From JBMNKL01 sp050952225 (GTDB lineage Bacteria > Bacillota > Clostridia > Acetivibrionales > DTU013): a stretch of 64,000 nt of DNA. The notes below the pieces were generated by a model. The model was not told where the DNA came from. It did not search any database and was given only the letters and a program-made list of their open reading frames with translations. Location of the stretch: contig JBMNKL010000001.1 in the NCBI GenBank assembly GCA_050952225.1, forward strand, positions 1 to 64,000, given 5' to 3'. Positions 35,736 to 45,175 of the stretch are shown here, piece after piece. The translations under genes and the position numbers were made by a program. How positions within the stretch are numbered: position 1 is the first letter of the stretch; the number at the start of each line of letters is the position of its first letter.

Positions 35736-35768
35736 CTTCGTTTCTTTCACAGTGGTTGCAATTTTATG

Positions 35769-37706
35769 TTAATGTATGCTCCAGCCGGCAAAGAACCCTT
35801 CACGAACAGCTTTGGAAATTTGATGCACCTTGTCACAGTCGCCGATGATAGCTGTCGTCGGATATCTTTCTGCAATCTGTCCGGCAAGTTCGGAATTGGA
35901 CTTCATGCCGAGCGCTATTATTACCGTATCAGCCGGGATCTTATGTTCTGTACCCTGCTTGTCAGCTGCAATAACGTATCCAGGAGTTATTTCCTTGACA
36001 GCGTGACCGGTCAGCTGCTTCACCTTATAGTCAGAAAGACGGAACAAGAGCGGATTCCGGTTGTCCAGCAGCGCGTTCGGCGCCAACTCATCAAGCATTT
36101 CAACGATAGTAACCTTTTTGCCTTTCATGGCAAGCTCCAGGGCACAATCACAGCCCGATTCCCCTCCTCCGCATACTACAATGTTCTCTCCTTTAATGCG
36201 TTCGGGATGCATATGTGCTTCCAGAATATCCAGGACATTATCGTTTTTAATACCGGGAATATCGGGGATAAACGGTTTTGCACCGATTACAACAATAATG
36301 CGGTCTGCATCTTTAAGCTCCGGTGAGTCTGCAGTAATTTCCTTGTTTAAAACAACTTTAACACCGGCCTTGGCAATCTGACGCTTTTGCCACTCGTTAA
36401 ATTTCCGTAATCTCTCTTTAAACGGAGGTGTGGCAGCAGCGTTTATCTGTCCGCCCAATACATCCTTCTTTTCATAAAGCGTGACCTGATGCCCTTGCAG
36501 CGCAGCCACACGGGCAGCCTCCATTCCTCCTGGCCCGCCGCCTACAACAGCTACCTTGCGCGGCTTCTCAGTTTTCCTGAGAGGATATTCTTTCTCAAAT
36601 ACAGCCTGGGCATTAATAGCACAGGAGATTACCCTGTTTTCATATAACCTCCCGACACAAATTTGATTGCAGTACAGGCATGGACGAACATCTTCACCCT
36701 CGCCGTCCAGGAGTTTGTTTGGCGTATCCGGGTCTGCAATCAGCTGGCGGCCGAACATTACAATATCACATTTTCCTTCTGCCAGGGCTTTTTCCGCAGA
36801 TTCCGGGGTAAATGTACCCGCATTCAGGACCGGTACATTCACAGCTTCTTTAATCTTTGCCGCATAGTCCACCATGCAGGCTTCACCGGCATAAATCGAA
36901 GGAACAATCCACTGTTTATCCTCATAGCTCCCCATATCAATATCAAATGCATCGATGCCGAGCTTTTCCAGGTATTTTACTATCTCTATGCTCTCTTCAA
37001 TTGTACGTCCGCCGGGGAAATCATGGGCAGCAGCCATACGAATCAGTATGGGATAATCCTCTCCCACCTCACCACGAATGGCATGGTATATTTCTGTAAC
37101 AAGACGCATACGGTTTTCGAAACTGCCGCCATATTCATCTTCGCGCTTATTCCAAATAGGAGTCATGAACTGGTCAATCATATATCCGGCATGGGCATGA
37201 ATTTCGACTGCATCCGCTTCGGCGCGAATTGCATTACGGGCGGCAATACGGTAATGCTCCACGATATCATGAATTTCTTCAATGGTCAAAGGCCGGCAAA
37301 GGGTGTCAGGCATGTAGAATGACGGAACTGCTGAAGCCGATACCATTTGCGCATCAGAGAACGGGAAAGCATTTCTTCCCAGTCCGCAGCTAAGCTGAAG
37401 ACAAATTTTCGCTCCTTCCGCATGAACAGCCTCAGTTAAAAGAGCCCAGCCCTGCATCTGCTGGTCTGTACCTGCAACGGTTACATAATCAATCCATGGG
37501 TCGGTCTTATTGGTAACATATTGACCCTCCAGTATTATCAAGCCTGCTCCGCCCCTGGCACGGGCCCTGTAATACTCGATCTGCTTTTCGCTGGGGTAGC
37601 CGTTTCTATTCTCCGAAAAAGTCCCCATAGGTGCCATTGCAATGCGGTTTTTCAGGTCCATGCTTTTAATTCTAAACCTGGAAAACATATTTGGATATTT
37701 AGTCAT
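35769..37706 (-). CDS. NADH:flavin oxidoreductase / 2-enoate reductase family
   Basis: A 645-residue three-part enzyme: an Old Yellow Enzyme TIM barrel (FMN, about 1-335; VEIHAHAGYMIDQFMTPIWN, EYGGSFENRMRLV), a 4Fe-4S site CLYCNQICVG with a further Cys in RVISCAINAQ, and a C-terminal FAD/NAD domain (VAVVGGGPGGMEAARVAAL, IVVCGGGESGCDCALELA). This is the layout of 2-enoate reductase, 2,4-dienoyl-CoA reductase and BaiCD/BaiH-type enzymes; substrate cannot be told. ATG 37706 follows AAAGGAG. It stands alone. Confidence 0.9.
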   Translation of the reverse strand: MTKYPNMFSRFRIKSMDLKNRIAMAPMGTFSENRNGYPSEKQIEYYRARARGGAGLIILEGQYVTNKTDPWIDYVTVAGTDQQMQGWALLTEAVHAEGAKICLQLSCGLGRNAFPFSDAQMVSASAVPSFYMPDTLCRPLTIEEIHDIVEHYRIAARNAIRAEADAVEIHAHAGYMIDQFMTPIWNKREDEYGGSFENRMRLVTEIYHAIRGEVGEDYPILIRMAAAHDFPGGRTIEESIEIVKYLEKLGIDAFDIDMGSYEDKQWIVPSIYAGEACMVDYAAKIKEAVNVPVLNAGTFTPESAEKALAEGKCDIVMFGRQLIADPDTPNKLLDGEGEDVRPCLYCNQICVGRLYENRVISCAINAQAVFEKEYPLRKTEKPRKVAVVGGGPGGMEAARVAALQGHQVTLYEKKDVLGGQINAAATPPFKERLRKFNEWQKRQIAKAGVKVVLNKEITADSPELKDADRIIVVIGAKPFIPDIPGIKNDNVLDILEAHMHPERIKGENIVVCGGGESGCDCALELAMKGKKVTIVEMLDELAPNALLDNRNPLLFRLSDYKVKQLTGHAVKEITPGYVIAADKQGTEHKIPADTVIIALGMKSNSELAGQIAERYPTTAIIGDCDKVHQISKAVREGFFAGWSIH

Positions 37707-37890
37707 ATAAGCTTCACTCCTTTCAACATATATTGCTTTGACCAATATTACCTTTATAATTTATTTATACCCAGTAAACATATAAGAACAACATGTCTTC
37801 CGGAAATTTTTTGTTTGTATGCAAAACTCCTTGATACCGCTTGTGGCAGTAGTGCCATGATATCCGCCGCAAACATGCCGGCAGAATGAA

Positions 37891-37916
37891 AAGGGGCCCT
37901 GGTTCCCGGACCCCTT
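37891..37916 (-). terminator. Terminator of ytxC
   Basis: AAGGGG (37891-37896) pairs with CCCCTT (37911-37916), with further GG/CC pairs inside, followed on the minus strand by TTC. It lies just after the restored ytxC stop at 37923. Confidence 0.6.
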
Positions 37917-37922
37917 CTGACG

Positions 37923-38847
37923 CTATTTCTTTGTCTCACTCTTCACCAGTTTCAGTGCGCATGTGTCGCAGCCCTGGCATATCACAACCCGCCCGGAAAA
38001 GACATTCTTTATGGTTTCCATCAATTCCTTGTTTCTAAACCTTCCGGAACTGTGTATTATGATTTTCCTGGGAGCGAACGTGATTAAGGGAACTTACCAG
38101 CAAATCGTCGTAATTTATTTCGCCTTCACTGATTTCATTGACATATTCCTGTATGCACTCATTGGTTATTTCTTTTTTTCCTCCGTCAAGCAGCATGTAC
38201 TTATTGTCATAGCCTGCCATTACATGGACGGTGTCTATCTTTGGCTCCTGTATATCGACAAAATACCGGAGAAGCCTGATAAACTCCTTATATTCCCTAT
38301 CCATCAGGAAATCATCGACGGCCTTGTCGGCTACTTCTTCCAGGTCTTTTATATATTCTTTCAGCCTGAAGTTTACAAACCCGTCGAGAATTATACTGTT
38401 CGAGTTGTCAAAATAGTCCATCAATCGCTTTACTATGACATTTCTCCTCCTGATTTGAAAAAGGCTGTTGATAAAAGTCTTGTCTTCATTCCTGATAATA
38501 TTAAGCGCCCTGGACAGTATTTCTTTTTTTTCAATTGCATTGAAGTAGCAGAAATTGCTGTTGATGATCCGCGATAGAAGCCGCTCTTCATACTGCCTGA
38601 TGATATAGTCCGCCAATGCGTTTGATATATATGCTTTCAATACCTTGTAAGATTCCATGGATCTTTCGCGATAGAACCTGCCATCGTTAACGGCGCATAT
38701 AATGGAAGTCGACCCTTCGGTATTTATCTCGTTGATGGAGTAGTTTATTTTTTTGTTTTTCAATTGCCGGAGTTCATTTTTAATATGCTGCATAACCACA
38801 TCAGCGCTCCCGTTAACTCCAATGCAAAGAAACTGCATCAACTTCAC
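37923..38847 (-). pseudogene. ytxC: YtxC-family sporulation protein, frameshifted
   Basis: A conserved sporulation-associated protein of about 307 residues. The first frame (270 residues) ends with the spurious NHVRSQENHNTQFRKV. Removing one base in the AA pair near 38084 restores LVSSLITFAPRKIIIHSSG and the usual C terminus with VVICQGCDTCALKL, stop at 37923. The function of YtxC is not known; it is largely confined to endospore formers. The lost tail holds the conserved CxxC-type motif. Confidence 0.85.
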
Positions 38848-39059
38848 ATCCCTTCACGTGCTAGTATATGTCTCGGAAAAATGTTGTATGCAGCATGAGA
38901 TACATGCAAAATATCCCATATTCCTCGTTATATATTATATGAGAAAGAAGAAAGTTAGTTACTACGTCCGGCAATCGGCAAACCGCATGTATTAATCGGA
39001 AAAAAGATTTTACAGCCATGCTTTATATGACACAATCCCATTGTCTTAAACATAATATA

Positions 39060-39190
39060 AAAGGCAACCCCCTGCTTATTCAACAGGTAAAATAAAAAAG
39101 CAGCTGAAATCAATACTAACTGCCGCCTGCCGCGGCTTGCGGCAGTTATTTAAATAAAAGGCCGGGACAGCATTTGCTGCCCGGCCTTTT
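39060..39190 (+). ncRNA. Candidate intergenic small RNA with two tandem hairpins
   Basis: Plus-strand hairpins AACTGCCGC...GCGGCAGTT (39118-39147) and AGGCCGGG-CAGC...GCTG-CCCGGCCTTTTTG (39161-39190) stand 14 bases apart, the second with a T run, although no coding gene precedes them on this strand (ytxC is transcribed away). The region upstream has an AATATAAAA box around 39054. A short transcript ending at the second hairpin is the simplest explanation. The 5' end is uncertain. Confidence 0.4.
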
Positions 39191-39267
39191 TGCCCGTCCT
39201 CAAATTCCTGTGTCATGCATTATTTTCAGGATTTTTTGAAATAATAATAAAGCGAGGAGGATCTGTT

Positions 39268-39441
39268 ATGACAACCATAAATTGCGCTTCAAACTGCAAA
39301 TACCAGCATGACGGCAGGTGCACGCTGGAAAATGCAATCTCCGAAACATTATCGACCGTGACGGATTGTGTTTATTTTGAAGAAAAGACCGAGAAAAATA
39401 AGCATGGTTATAAATGTAAACCTTCATGTGAATTATTATAG
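39268..39441 (+). CDS. DUF1540-like cysteine-rich small protein
   Basis: A 57-residue protein with the DUF1540 pattern: INCASNCKYQHDGRCTLENA followed by DCVYFEE, two more cysteines near the C terminus. ATG 39268 has GAGGAGG upstream. Such proteins are common in spore formers; function unknown, probably metal binding. First of three small plus-strand genes. Confidence 0.75.
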   Translation: MTTINCASNCKYQHDGRCTLENAISETLSTVTDCVYFEEKTEKNKHGYKCKPSCELL

Positions 39442-39489
39442 AGTCTGCGGCAATAATATTAACAATAAATTATAGAAGGAGATGTTTAT

Positions 39490-39723
39490 ATGAATAGAAC
39501 ACCACTTGACAGGCTTGCGCTTGTACTGGTTATCATTGGCGCCGTGAATTGGCTTATTGTCGGAATTGCCGATTATGATATCGTAACAGCTATTTTTGGC
39601 GGTAACCTGTTCCGCGGCGTTATATCACTGTTCAGCAGGATTATATTCACTCTTGTAGGTTTGGCAGGCTTGTATTCAATAACGCTGTTATTCAGGGAAA
39701 GTCCCGCAAATGCCAGGGAATGA
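39490..39723 (+). CDS. DUF378-family membrane protein
   Basis: A 77-residue protein with two membrane segments (about 9-28 and 46-66): LDRLALVLVIIGAVNWLIVG, then ISLFSRIIFTLVGLAGLYSI, the DUF378 (YuzA) signature. Ribosome site AGAAGGAG. Function unknown; often near sporulation genes. Confidence 0.9.
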   Translation: MNRTPLDRLALVLVIIGAVNWLIVGIADYDIVTAIFGGNLFRGVISLFSRIIFTLVGLAGLYSITLLFRESPANARE

Positions 39724-39828
39724 CTTTCGCTGAACTATTTACCGTAATAAATCCGGCTTGTTTGACAAATTATAAGAACACACCGAAGAGTGAAAACCGA
39801 GGTGAATATAAAACGAGGAGGGACTACC

Positions 39829-40020
39829 ATGGCAAACAACAGGAGCAAAACATCATTTGAGAATATGAAGTATGAAATAGCCAACCAGGTAGGCGTTAAC
39901 CTGAAACAGGGCTATAATGGCGATATTGCTGCCAGGGATGCCGGTAAAATCGGCGGTAATATAGTGAAAAAGGTTTTTGAAGCTTATACCGGCAACGCTT
40001 ATCCGGTCGAGAAGAAGTAA
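39829..40020 (+). CDS. Alpha/beta-type small acid-soluble spore protein
   Basis: A 63-residue SASP of the DNA-binding alpha/beta group that protects spore DNA. Conserved MKYEIANQVGVNL and the second helix GDIAARDAGKIGGNIVKKV are present, although the classical germination-protease site is only loosely matched and the second motif has AARDAGKIGG rather than TSRQAGSVGG. ATG 39829 follows CGAGGAGGG; an upstream ATG at 39790 is unlikely. Confidence 0.85.
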   Translation: MANNRSKTSFENMKYEIANQVGVNLKQGYNGDIAARDAGKIGGNIVKKVFEAYTGNAYPVEKK

Positions 40021-40051
40021 CGGATGTGAATTCACTGCTATATTTAAATCA

Positions 40052-40080
40052 CAAGGGCTGTCGTTAACCGGCAGCCCTTG
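40052..40080 (+). terminator. Terminator of the SASP gene
   Basis: CAAGGGCTG (40052-40060) pairs with CAGCCCTTG (40072-40080), 31 bases after the SASP stop codon. Confidence 0.65.
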
Positions 40081-40143
40081 CGTTAATAAATTAGCCTGCA
40101 TAAAAATTCCCCCGCCGAAATACGATTACCGGGGGGATTTTCT

Positions 40144-40419
40144 ATGCGGTTCTATCTATATCCGGCCATACTCGCAGTGGCCATGCTTTTGTTATATATA
40201 CCGGACCTTTTCCCTGAATGTTCCTGCTGCCGCGCAAAGAAATTCAGGCCGTTTTTCAGCATACACAAAGCGGTAGGCATAAACCCCGGCTATGGCGGAA
40301 ACCGGTCCGTCTGCCGCAAATGCTGCAGAAAATACGGCATTGAAAACCTGAAAGACCTGGACCGGTTCATTGTCGCCCGCAACAAGGTGAAACTCGATTC
40401 CTTCTCCAGGGACCCGTAA
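40144..40419 (+). CDS. Small cysteine-rich protein with one N-terminal membrane segment
   Basis: A 91-residue protein, unrecognised. Residues 3-22 are hydrophobic (signal anchor), then PECSCCRAKKF and RSVCRKCCRKYG give two CxxC-like clusters, suggesting a zinc ribbon facing the cytoplasm or outside, and the tail is basic. The site CGGGGGG upstream of the ATG is GC-rich but usable. It ends the cluster of small spore-era genes. Confidence 0.6.
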   Translation: MRFYLYPAILAVAMLLLYIPDLFPECSCCRAKKFRPFFSIHKAVGINPGYGGNRSVCRKCCRKYGIENLKDLDRFIVARNKVKLDSFSRDP

Positions 40420-40470
40420 AGCGCTTTTACCGGTATGCGCTAAATATCATTTTCCCATTCTTTCGAAACT

Positions 40471-41857
40471 TCACCGTACTTCAGGATCTTCTCCCTGAAA
40501 ATCAGAGCGTATCTCTTTAAGCCTTTCTTCAGTCTTTGCCTCAAAGATGATAACAAGCTCGGGCAAATTCGATGAAGCCCTTACCAGGCCCCAGCCGTCG
40601 TCGAATACCACCCTGGCGCCGTTTATATCGATTACCCTGTCGCCGTATTCCTGCTTGAACTCTCTTCACCAGCTGTTCAACAACGCCGTACTTTTTGTCA
40701 TCGGCGCAATGCGCCTTGATTTCGGGAGAAGTTATATATTGCGGGAACTGTCCCAATATTTCGGTCAGCGTTTGATCGGTATGGGACATGTACTCGACAA
40801 GTTTAGCCGCCACGAATAACGCATCGTCAAAACCATAGTAGTCATCCCCGCCTATGAATATATGCCCGCTTCTTTCACCCGCCAGGTCCGCTTTTTCATC
40901 TTTCATTTTGGACTTGATGTGGGAATGTCCCGTCTTCCACATCACAGGGATTCCACCGTTTTCTTCGATTACTTCCGGCAAGGCCTGGGTGCATTTTACG
41001 TCAAATACAACTTTCGCATTCTTTTTCTTTTCAAGAAGCTGTTTTGCCAGGATTATCAGTATTTTATCACTCCAGACGTTTTCGCCTTTTTCGTCAATCA
41101 CGCCTATCCTGTCCCCGTCCCCGTCAAAACCTATGCCGATATCGGCGTTAATATACGGGTGAAGGACCATCTCCCTCAATCTCTGCCGCGCTATCAGGTC
41201 CGACGGGTTTGGAAAGTAGTGAGGATAGCTTGCGTCGGGGTCGCAGTTCAGCTGGAAAGTAGCACAGCCGAGCCTCTGGAAAATTTCATACGCAAACACT
41301 CCCGCTCCGCCGTTCCCCGCGTCGATTACCAGCCTTGGTTTTCTGTCGGGATTCATCTTTATCCTGCTTACAACCGCCTCGACATACGCGTCCTTAATAT
41401 TATACTTCCGCCGTTCCCCGCGTTTACCGCCTATAAACTCACGGCGCGACAATATGTCATACAGTTCCTTTATCTCCTGCGGCCCCAGCGTCATTGAATA
41501 CCCGTGGGCAAGCTTGAACCCGGACCATCCGTCGGGGTTGTGGCTCGCTGTTATCATCATGGCTCCTTCACAGCCAAAATGGTATTGCGCAAAATATAGC
41601 ACAGGGCTTAGCGACAGGCCGATATCATATACGTCAAAACCGCTGTCAAGGAAGCTCTCGATTGCCGCTTCCGCAAATGAAGGCGAACAGGTCCTGTTGT
41701 CGTAGCCTACGACCACCTTGTTAATATTCCTTTTCGCAAGAAATGCTGCAAAAGCCTTCGTAATCAACGATACACTTTTTTCATTCAGTTCCTCTTCGCT
41801 TACCCTGCCCCTTACATCATATTCCCTGAACATTGACTTAAAAGCTGCAGATTCCAC
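40471..41857 (-). pseudogene. Phosphomannomutase/phosphoglucomutase, frameshifted near the C terminus
   Basis: Alpha-D-phosphohexomutase of about 460 residues. Active-site serine in MMITASHNPDGWSG, metal loop GFDGDGDRIGV and sugar-binding GERSGHIFIG are intact. The frame goes astray after VVEQLVK; one base fewer near 40663 (CTCTCTT) continues FKQEYGDRVIDINGARVVFD, GWGLVRASSNLPELVIIFEA and a stop at 40471, the phosphate-binding fourth domain. A GTG start at 41857 with GGTGAG upstream is used. Would supply sugar-1-phosphates for glycans. Confidence 0.87.
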
Positions 41858-41929
41858 ATATCTCACCTGCTTTATAAATTTATAGTCAAATAGATTTTTC
41901 CAATAACAATTCATAATATTACTATTTTC

Positions 41930-42658
41930 CTATTCCTGTTCCCAGTTGTGCCAGACATTCTGGACGTCGTCCATGTCCTCGAGGTTTTCGATAAGTTTTT
42001 CCATCATCTCTACTTGTTTCGCGTCGGAAAGCGTGGTAGTCACAGACGGCACCATGGATATTTCCGCTTCTACGAATTCGTAGCCCTTCTTCTCCAACTC
42101 TTCCCTGACTTTTGAAAAATCGCCTGGCGCGGTGGTTATCTCGTAGTACTCATCTTCCGATTTAAAGTCGTCGGCTCCCGCGTCCAGGACGTCCATCATG
42201 AGAGTGTCCTCGTCTGTTTTATCGTTCTTTTCTATAATTATTACTCCTTTTTTACTGAACATGTAGGAAACGCTCCCGGTTTGCCCGAGATTTCCGCCGA
42301 ATTTATCAAAATAATGCCTGACGTCGCCGGCTGTCCTGTTACGATTGTCCGTAGCCGCTTCAACAATTACTGCAACACCGCCGGGACCGTATCCTTCGTA
42401 CATGATCTCCTCGTAATTGCTGCCTTCCCCTTCCCCGGCAGCTTTCTTAATGCTTCTCATTATGTTGTCATTAGGCATATTTGCCGCCTTGGCCTTCGCG
42501 ATTGCGTCTCTCAGCCTGGCATTCGCTTCGGGATTGGGGCCGCCCTCCTTGACGGCTATTGCGATTTCCCTGCCCAGCTTTGTAAATATCTTTCCCCTGC
42601 GGGCATCGGACTTGCTCTTTCTGGCCTTTATATTCGCCCATTTTGAATGGCCTGCCAT
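41930..42658 (-). CDS. YebC/PmpR-family DNA-binding regulator or translation factor
   Basis: A 242-residue YebC family protein: MAGHSKWANIKARKSKSDAR start, ANARLRDAIAKAKAANMPND, YEGYGPGGVAVIVEAATDN. Length and motifs are complete. Members are described as transcription regulators (PmpR) and, more recently, as aiding translation of proline stretches; which applies is not visible here. GGAGG is next to the ATG. Confidence 0.95.
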   Translation of the reverse strand: MAGHSKWANIKARKSKSDARRGKIFTKLGREIAIAVKEGGPNPEANARLRDAIAKAKAANMPNDNIMRSIKKAAGEGEGSNYEEIMYEGYGPGGVAVIVEAATDNRNRTAGDVRHYFDKFGGNLGQTGSVSYMFSKKGVIIIEKNDKTDEDTLMMDVLDAGADDFKSEDEYYEITTAPGDFSKVREELEKKGYEFVEAEISMVPSVTTTLSDAKQVEMMEKLIENLEDMDDVQNVWHNWEQE

Positions 42659-42837
42659 CTAACATACCTCCAATAAAACTTATTTCCGGAAGAATTGGAA
42701 AATAATTTACACCGGCATTCAATTCATATAAAATTATTAATGGTAATAAATGGTTACTCTTGTCTTTCAAGGTAACTATAAATTTTGCAAGTATATGATA
42801 GCACATACCATTCAAAAGATAAAGGGTGGGCTCTGTC

Positions 42838-43749
42838 ATGGATAATAGGCTTTTGCTCGTTGTTATCGCTCTGCAGTTCCTGTTGCTTGCCGCGCTATGC
42901 CCGATTTTAGTCATATCGCGGAAAAGATCGGCGCATGGTTCAGCGCTGCTCAAAGAAAAGCTCCAGGCGGCGCTGGAGGCAATCAATAAAAAAACGGAAT
43001 TTTTCTCCGATATGGTCCATGAAATGAAGACACCCCTTAGTGTTATCATGGGAGCAGTCCAGCTTATGGAGCTAAAAGGAAAGGAAAAGAACCTGGAGAT
43101 TATAAAAATCAATTGCTTCAGGCTCATGCGGCTTACAAACAACCTCCTGGACCTGGCAAGGATTGAAGCGGGCTGCCAGGTGTTAAAACCCGTGAACTGC
43201 AGGCTGGATTCCCTTCTTGAAGAAATCGTCCGGTCGGTTAAGCCGTACACTTTGCAAAAACAGCTGGATTTAAGCTACGCCGGCTCTTCCGGGGAGATCA
43301 CAGCAGCGGTGGATATTGAAAAAATAGAAAGGGTGATGCTGAACCTTATATCCAACGCGATTAAGTTTACAAAGCCCGGCGGCACCGTTCGCGTTTCCTC
43401 CTGCCGGTCGGGGGACAAGGTGGTTATCTCGGTGAAGGATACAGGTATCGGCATACCGGAAGAAAGCCTTAACACAATATTCAACCGTTACAAGCAGGCA
43501 GGCTGCAGCGTGGCAGCGGAATATGAAGGCAGCGGGCTTGGGCTTTCCATAGTCAAATCTTTTATCGATCTTCACCAGGGAGACATAAAGGTAGTCAGTG
43601 AAGTCGGCCGGGGTTCGGAATTTATAATAGAGCTGCCGGTCAGGCGCCGGGATACTAATGCCGGAGGAATCGAAGCCGGCGGTCCGGACAGCAGGATAAC
43701 CGATGCGGCAAGGATGGAATTCTCGTCTGTCCGTTCCATCTCAACATAA
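42838..43749 (+). CDS. Orphan sensor histidine kinase
   Basis: A 303-residue kinase with a single N-terminal membrane helix (about 3-23), a short linker, H box DMVHEMKTPLSVIMG, N box LISNAIKFTKPGG, G1 VKDTGIGIPEES and G2 YEGSGLGLSIVKSF. There is no extracytoplasmic sensor domain. No response regulator is adjacent, so its partner is unknown; membrane anchored single-helix kinases of this kind often feed Spo0A in clostridia, which is only a suggestion. ATG 42838 after GGGTGGG. Confidence 0.9.
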   Translation: MDNRLLLVVIALQFLLLAALCPILVISRKRSAHGSALLKEKLQAALEAINKKTEFFSDMVHEMKTPLSVIMGAVQLMELKGKEKNLEIIKINCFRLMRLTNNLLDLARIEAGCQVLKPVNCRLDSLLEEIVRSVKPYTLQKQLDLSYAGSSGEITAAVDIEKIERVMLNLISNAIKFTKPGGTVRVSSCRSGDKVVISVKDTGIGIPEESLNTIFNRYKQAGCSVAAEYEGSGLGLSIVKSFIDLHQGDIKVVSEVGRGSEFIIELPVRRRDTNAGGIEAGGPDSRITDAARMEFSSVRSIST

Positions 43750-43792
43750 ACCGCCCGGGTTCCTTTTCAGGTGTCTGCTGTCCTGTCGCAGG

Positions 43793-44425
43793 TCACGCTT
43801 CTGACATTATATACGTTTTCTCCCCGGCAGAAACGGACGCTTTTGCATTGGTAGCCTCCGATACCAGCGCGGTGAAGGTGTCGTATTCATCTACCGGAAC
43901 ATAAAGGTACATATTGACGTCTGCCGCATATACGGTGTCTTTCACCTTATAGCCTTTCGAGCATACAATGGACTGTACCTTTCCCAACAATGAATAGTCC
44001 ATTTGTATGGCTGTTTCAATACAAAGCCGCATTTTTACGATTCCGGCGGCTTCAATGCCCATAACCGCAGCCTTTCCGTATGCCCGTGCCAACCCCGCGG
44101 CTCCCAGGAGAGTGCCGCCAAAGTAACGGGTGACAACCACGGCCAGGTCCTGGACACCCAGCTTCTTGACAGCTTCAAGCACGGGCAGTCCGGCGGTTCC
44201 TGCCGGTTCGCCGTCATCGCTGAATTTTTGCAGGATGCTGTCGCCATAAATATAATACGCATAAACATTGTGCGTCGCTTTCCAGTGCTTCGTTTTAAGA
44301 GCGGTGATAAAATCCTGTGCTTCCTTTTCAGTTTTCACCGGCTTAACAGTCGCTATAAACCGCGATTTCTTCTCTTCCATCTCGGCTGCTGCTTCGCCTG
44401 GTATTGTCAAGTATTCTTTTTGCAT
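43793..44425 (-). CDS. YigZ/IMPACT family protein
   Basis: A 210-residue UPF0029 protein: EKKSRFIATVKPVKTEKEAQ, KHWKATHNVYAYYI, DGEPAGTAGLPVLEAVKKLG and VVVTRYFGGTLLGAAGLARA, plus a C-terminal ferredoxin-like DUF1949 domain. Family length. The bacterial function is not established; eukaryotic IMPACT regulates GCN2. GGAGGACCT overlaps the start. Confidence 0.93.
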   Translation of the reverse strand: MQKEYLTIPGEAAAEMEEKKSRFIATVKPVKTEKEAQDFITALKTKHWKATHNVYAYYIYGDSILQKFSDDGEPAGTAGLPVLEAVKKLGVQDLAVVVTRYFGGTLLGAAGLARAYGKAAVMGIEAAGIVKMRLCIETAIQMDYSLLGKVQSIVCSKGYKVKDTVYAADVNMYLYVPVDEYDTFTALVSEATNAKASVSAGEKTYIMSEA

Positions 44426-44484
44426 AGGTCCTCCGGTTTTTCATCATGCCGGCATTCACGGGATAAACCCGTTCCGGCCAAATA

Positions 44485-44520
44485 AATAAATGACGGCGGA
44501 ATATCCCGCTGTCATTTATT
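44485..44520. terminator. Hairpin terminator between nudix and yigZ
   Basis: AATAAATGACGGCGG (44485-44499) pairs with CCGCTGTCATTTATT (44506-44520) with one mismatch. A/T-rich ends make it usable on either strand; the minus-strand Nudix gene ends 36 bases before it. Confidence 0.65.
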
Positions 44521-44555
44521 CTACTATAAATTAAATATTATTTCCGCAATTTATG

Positions 44556-44981
44556 CTAAACGGCTACGGAGGCGATATCCTTGTATTTCCTGTATGACAG
44601 GTTTAAAAGAGCCTTGTCCTGGCTGTATGTAACGAGTTTCATGGCCTCTTCTATTTCAAAATACCCCGCATCCGTAATTTTTTCCAAGTCATTGATTTTA
44701 TAATGCAAATTGTTCGCTTTCATGATGTACCAGATAATTTTATTGCAGACAGGTTTCTGACGTGTTACTGAAAAGAACTCATAATTTGTGTGTCCCGCTG
44801 TGGAAATGATCTCCGGTGTAATACCGGCCTCTTCATTAACTCTCCTTAACGCAACTTCATTCGGCAGTTCCCTGCCTCGTATAACGCCCTTCGGGAATCC
44901 CCATTCGTTTTTTTCGTTCTTAAGGAGAAATACCCTGTTGCCGCAGAAGACTATCCCTCCTGCGCAGTTTCTGACTAGCAT
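44556..44981 (-). CDS. Nudix hydrolase with altered Nudix box
   Basis: A 141-residue Nudix-fold protein beginning CAGGIVFCGNRVFLLKNEKN. The Nudix box reads GVIRGRELPNEVALRRVNEEAGI in segments; the first glutamate of the REUxEExGU core is arginine (RRVNEEAG), while the metal-binding EE pair is kept. Activity may be altered. Substrate unknown; the diadenosine/NADH type cannot be separated. GAAGGAAGGG upstream of the ATG. Confidence 0.87.
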   Translation of the reverse strand: MLVRNCAGGIVFCGNRVFLLKNEKNEWGFPKGVIRGRELPNEVALRRVNEEAGITPEIISTAGHTNYEFFSVTRQKPVCNKIIWYIMKANNLHYKINDLEKITDAGYFEIEEAMKLVTYSQDKALLNLSYRKYKDIASVAV

Positions 44982-45175
44982 ATAAAGGTCCCTTCCTTTC
45001 GCCCTGGAATGGCTTTCATCAAGACATTTCCATTACTCTGTTACTCTATTATTATGATACCGTAAATGCAGTTTTTATTCAACTTATATATAAGTAAAAA
45101 AATATTATTCCAGGCATGTTTATTGGCATAACTTCTGCCACGCGGGATAATCCGTTTCATTCCTGTCATCGCAGG

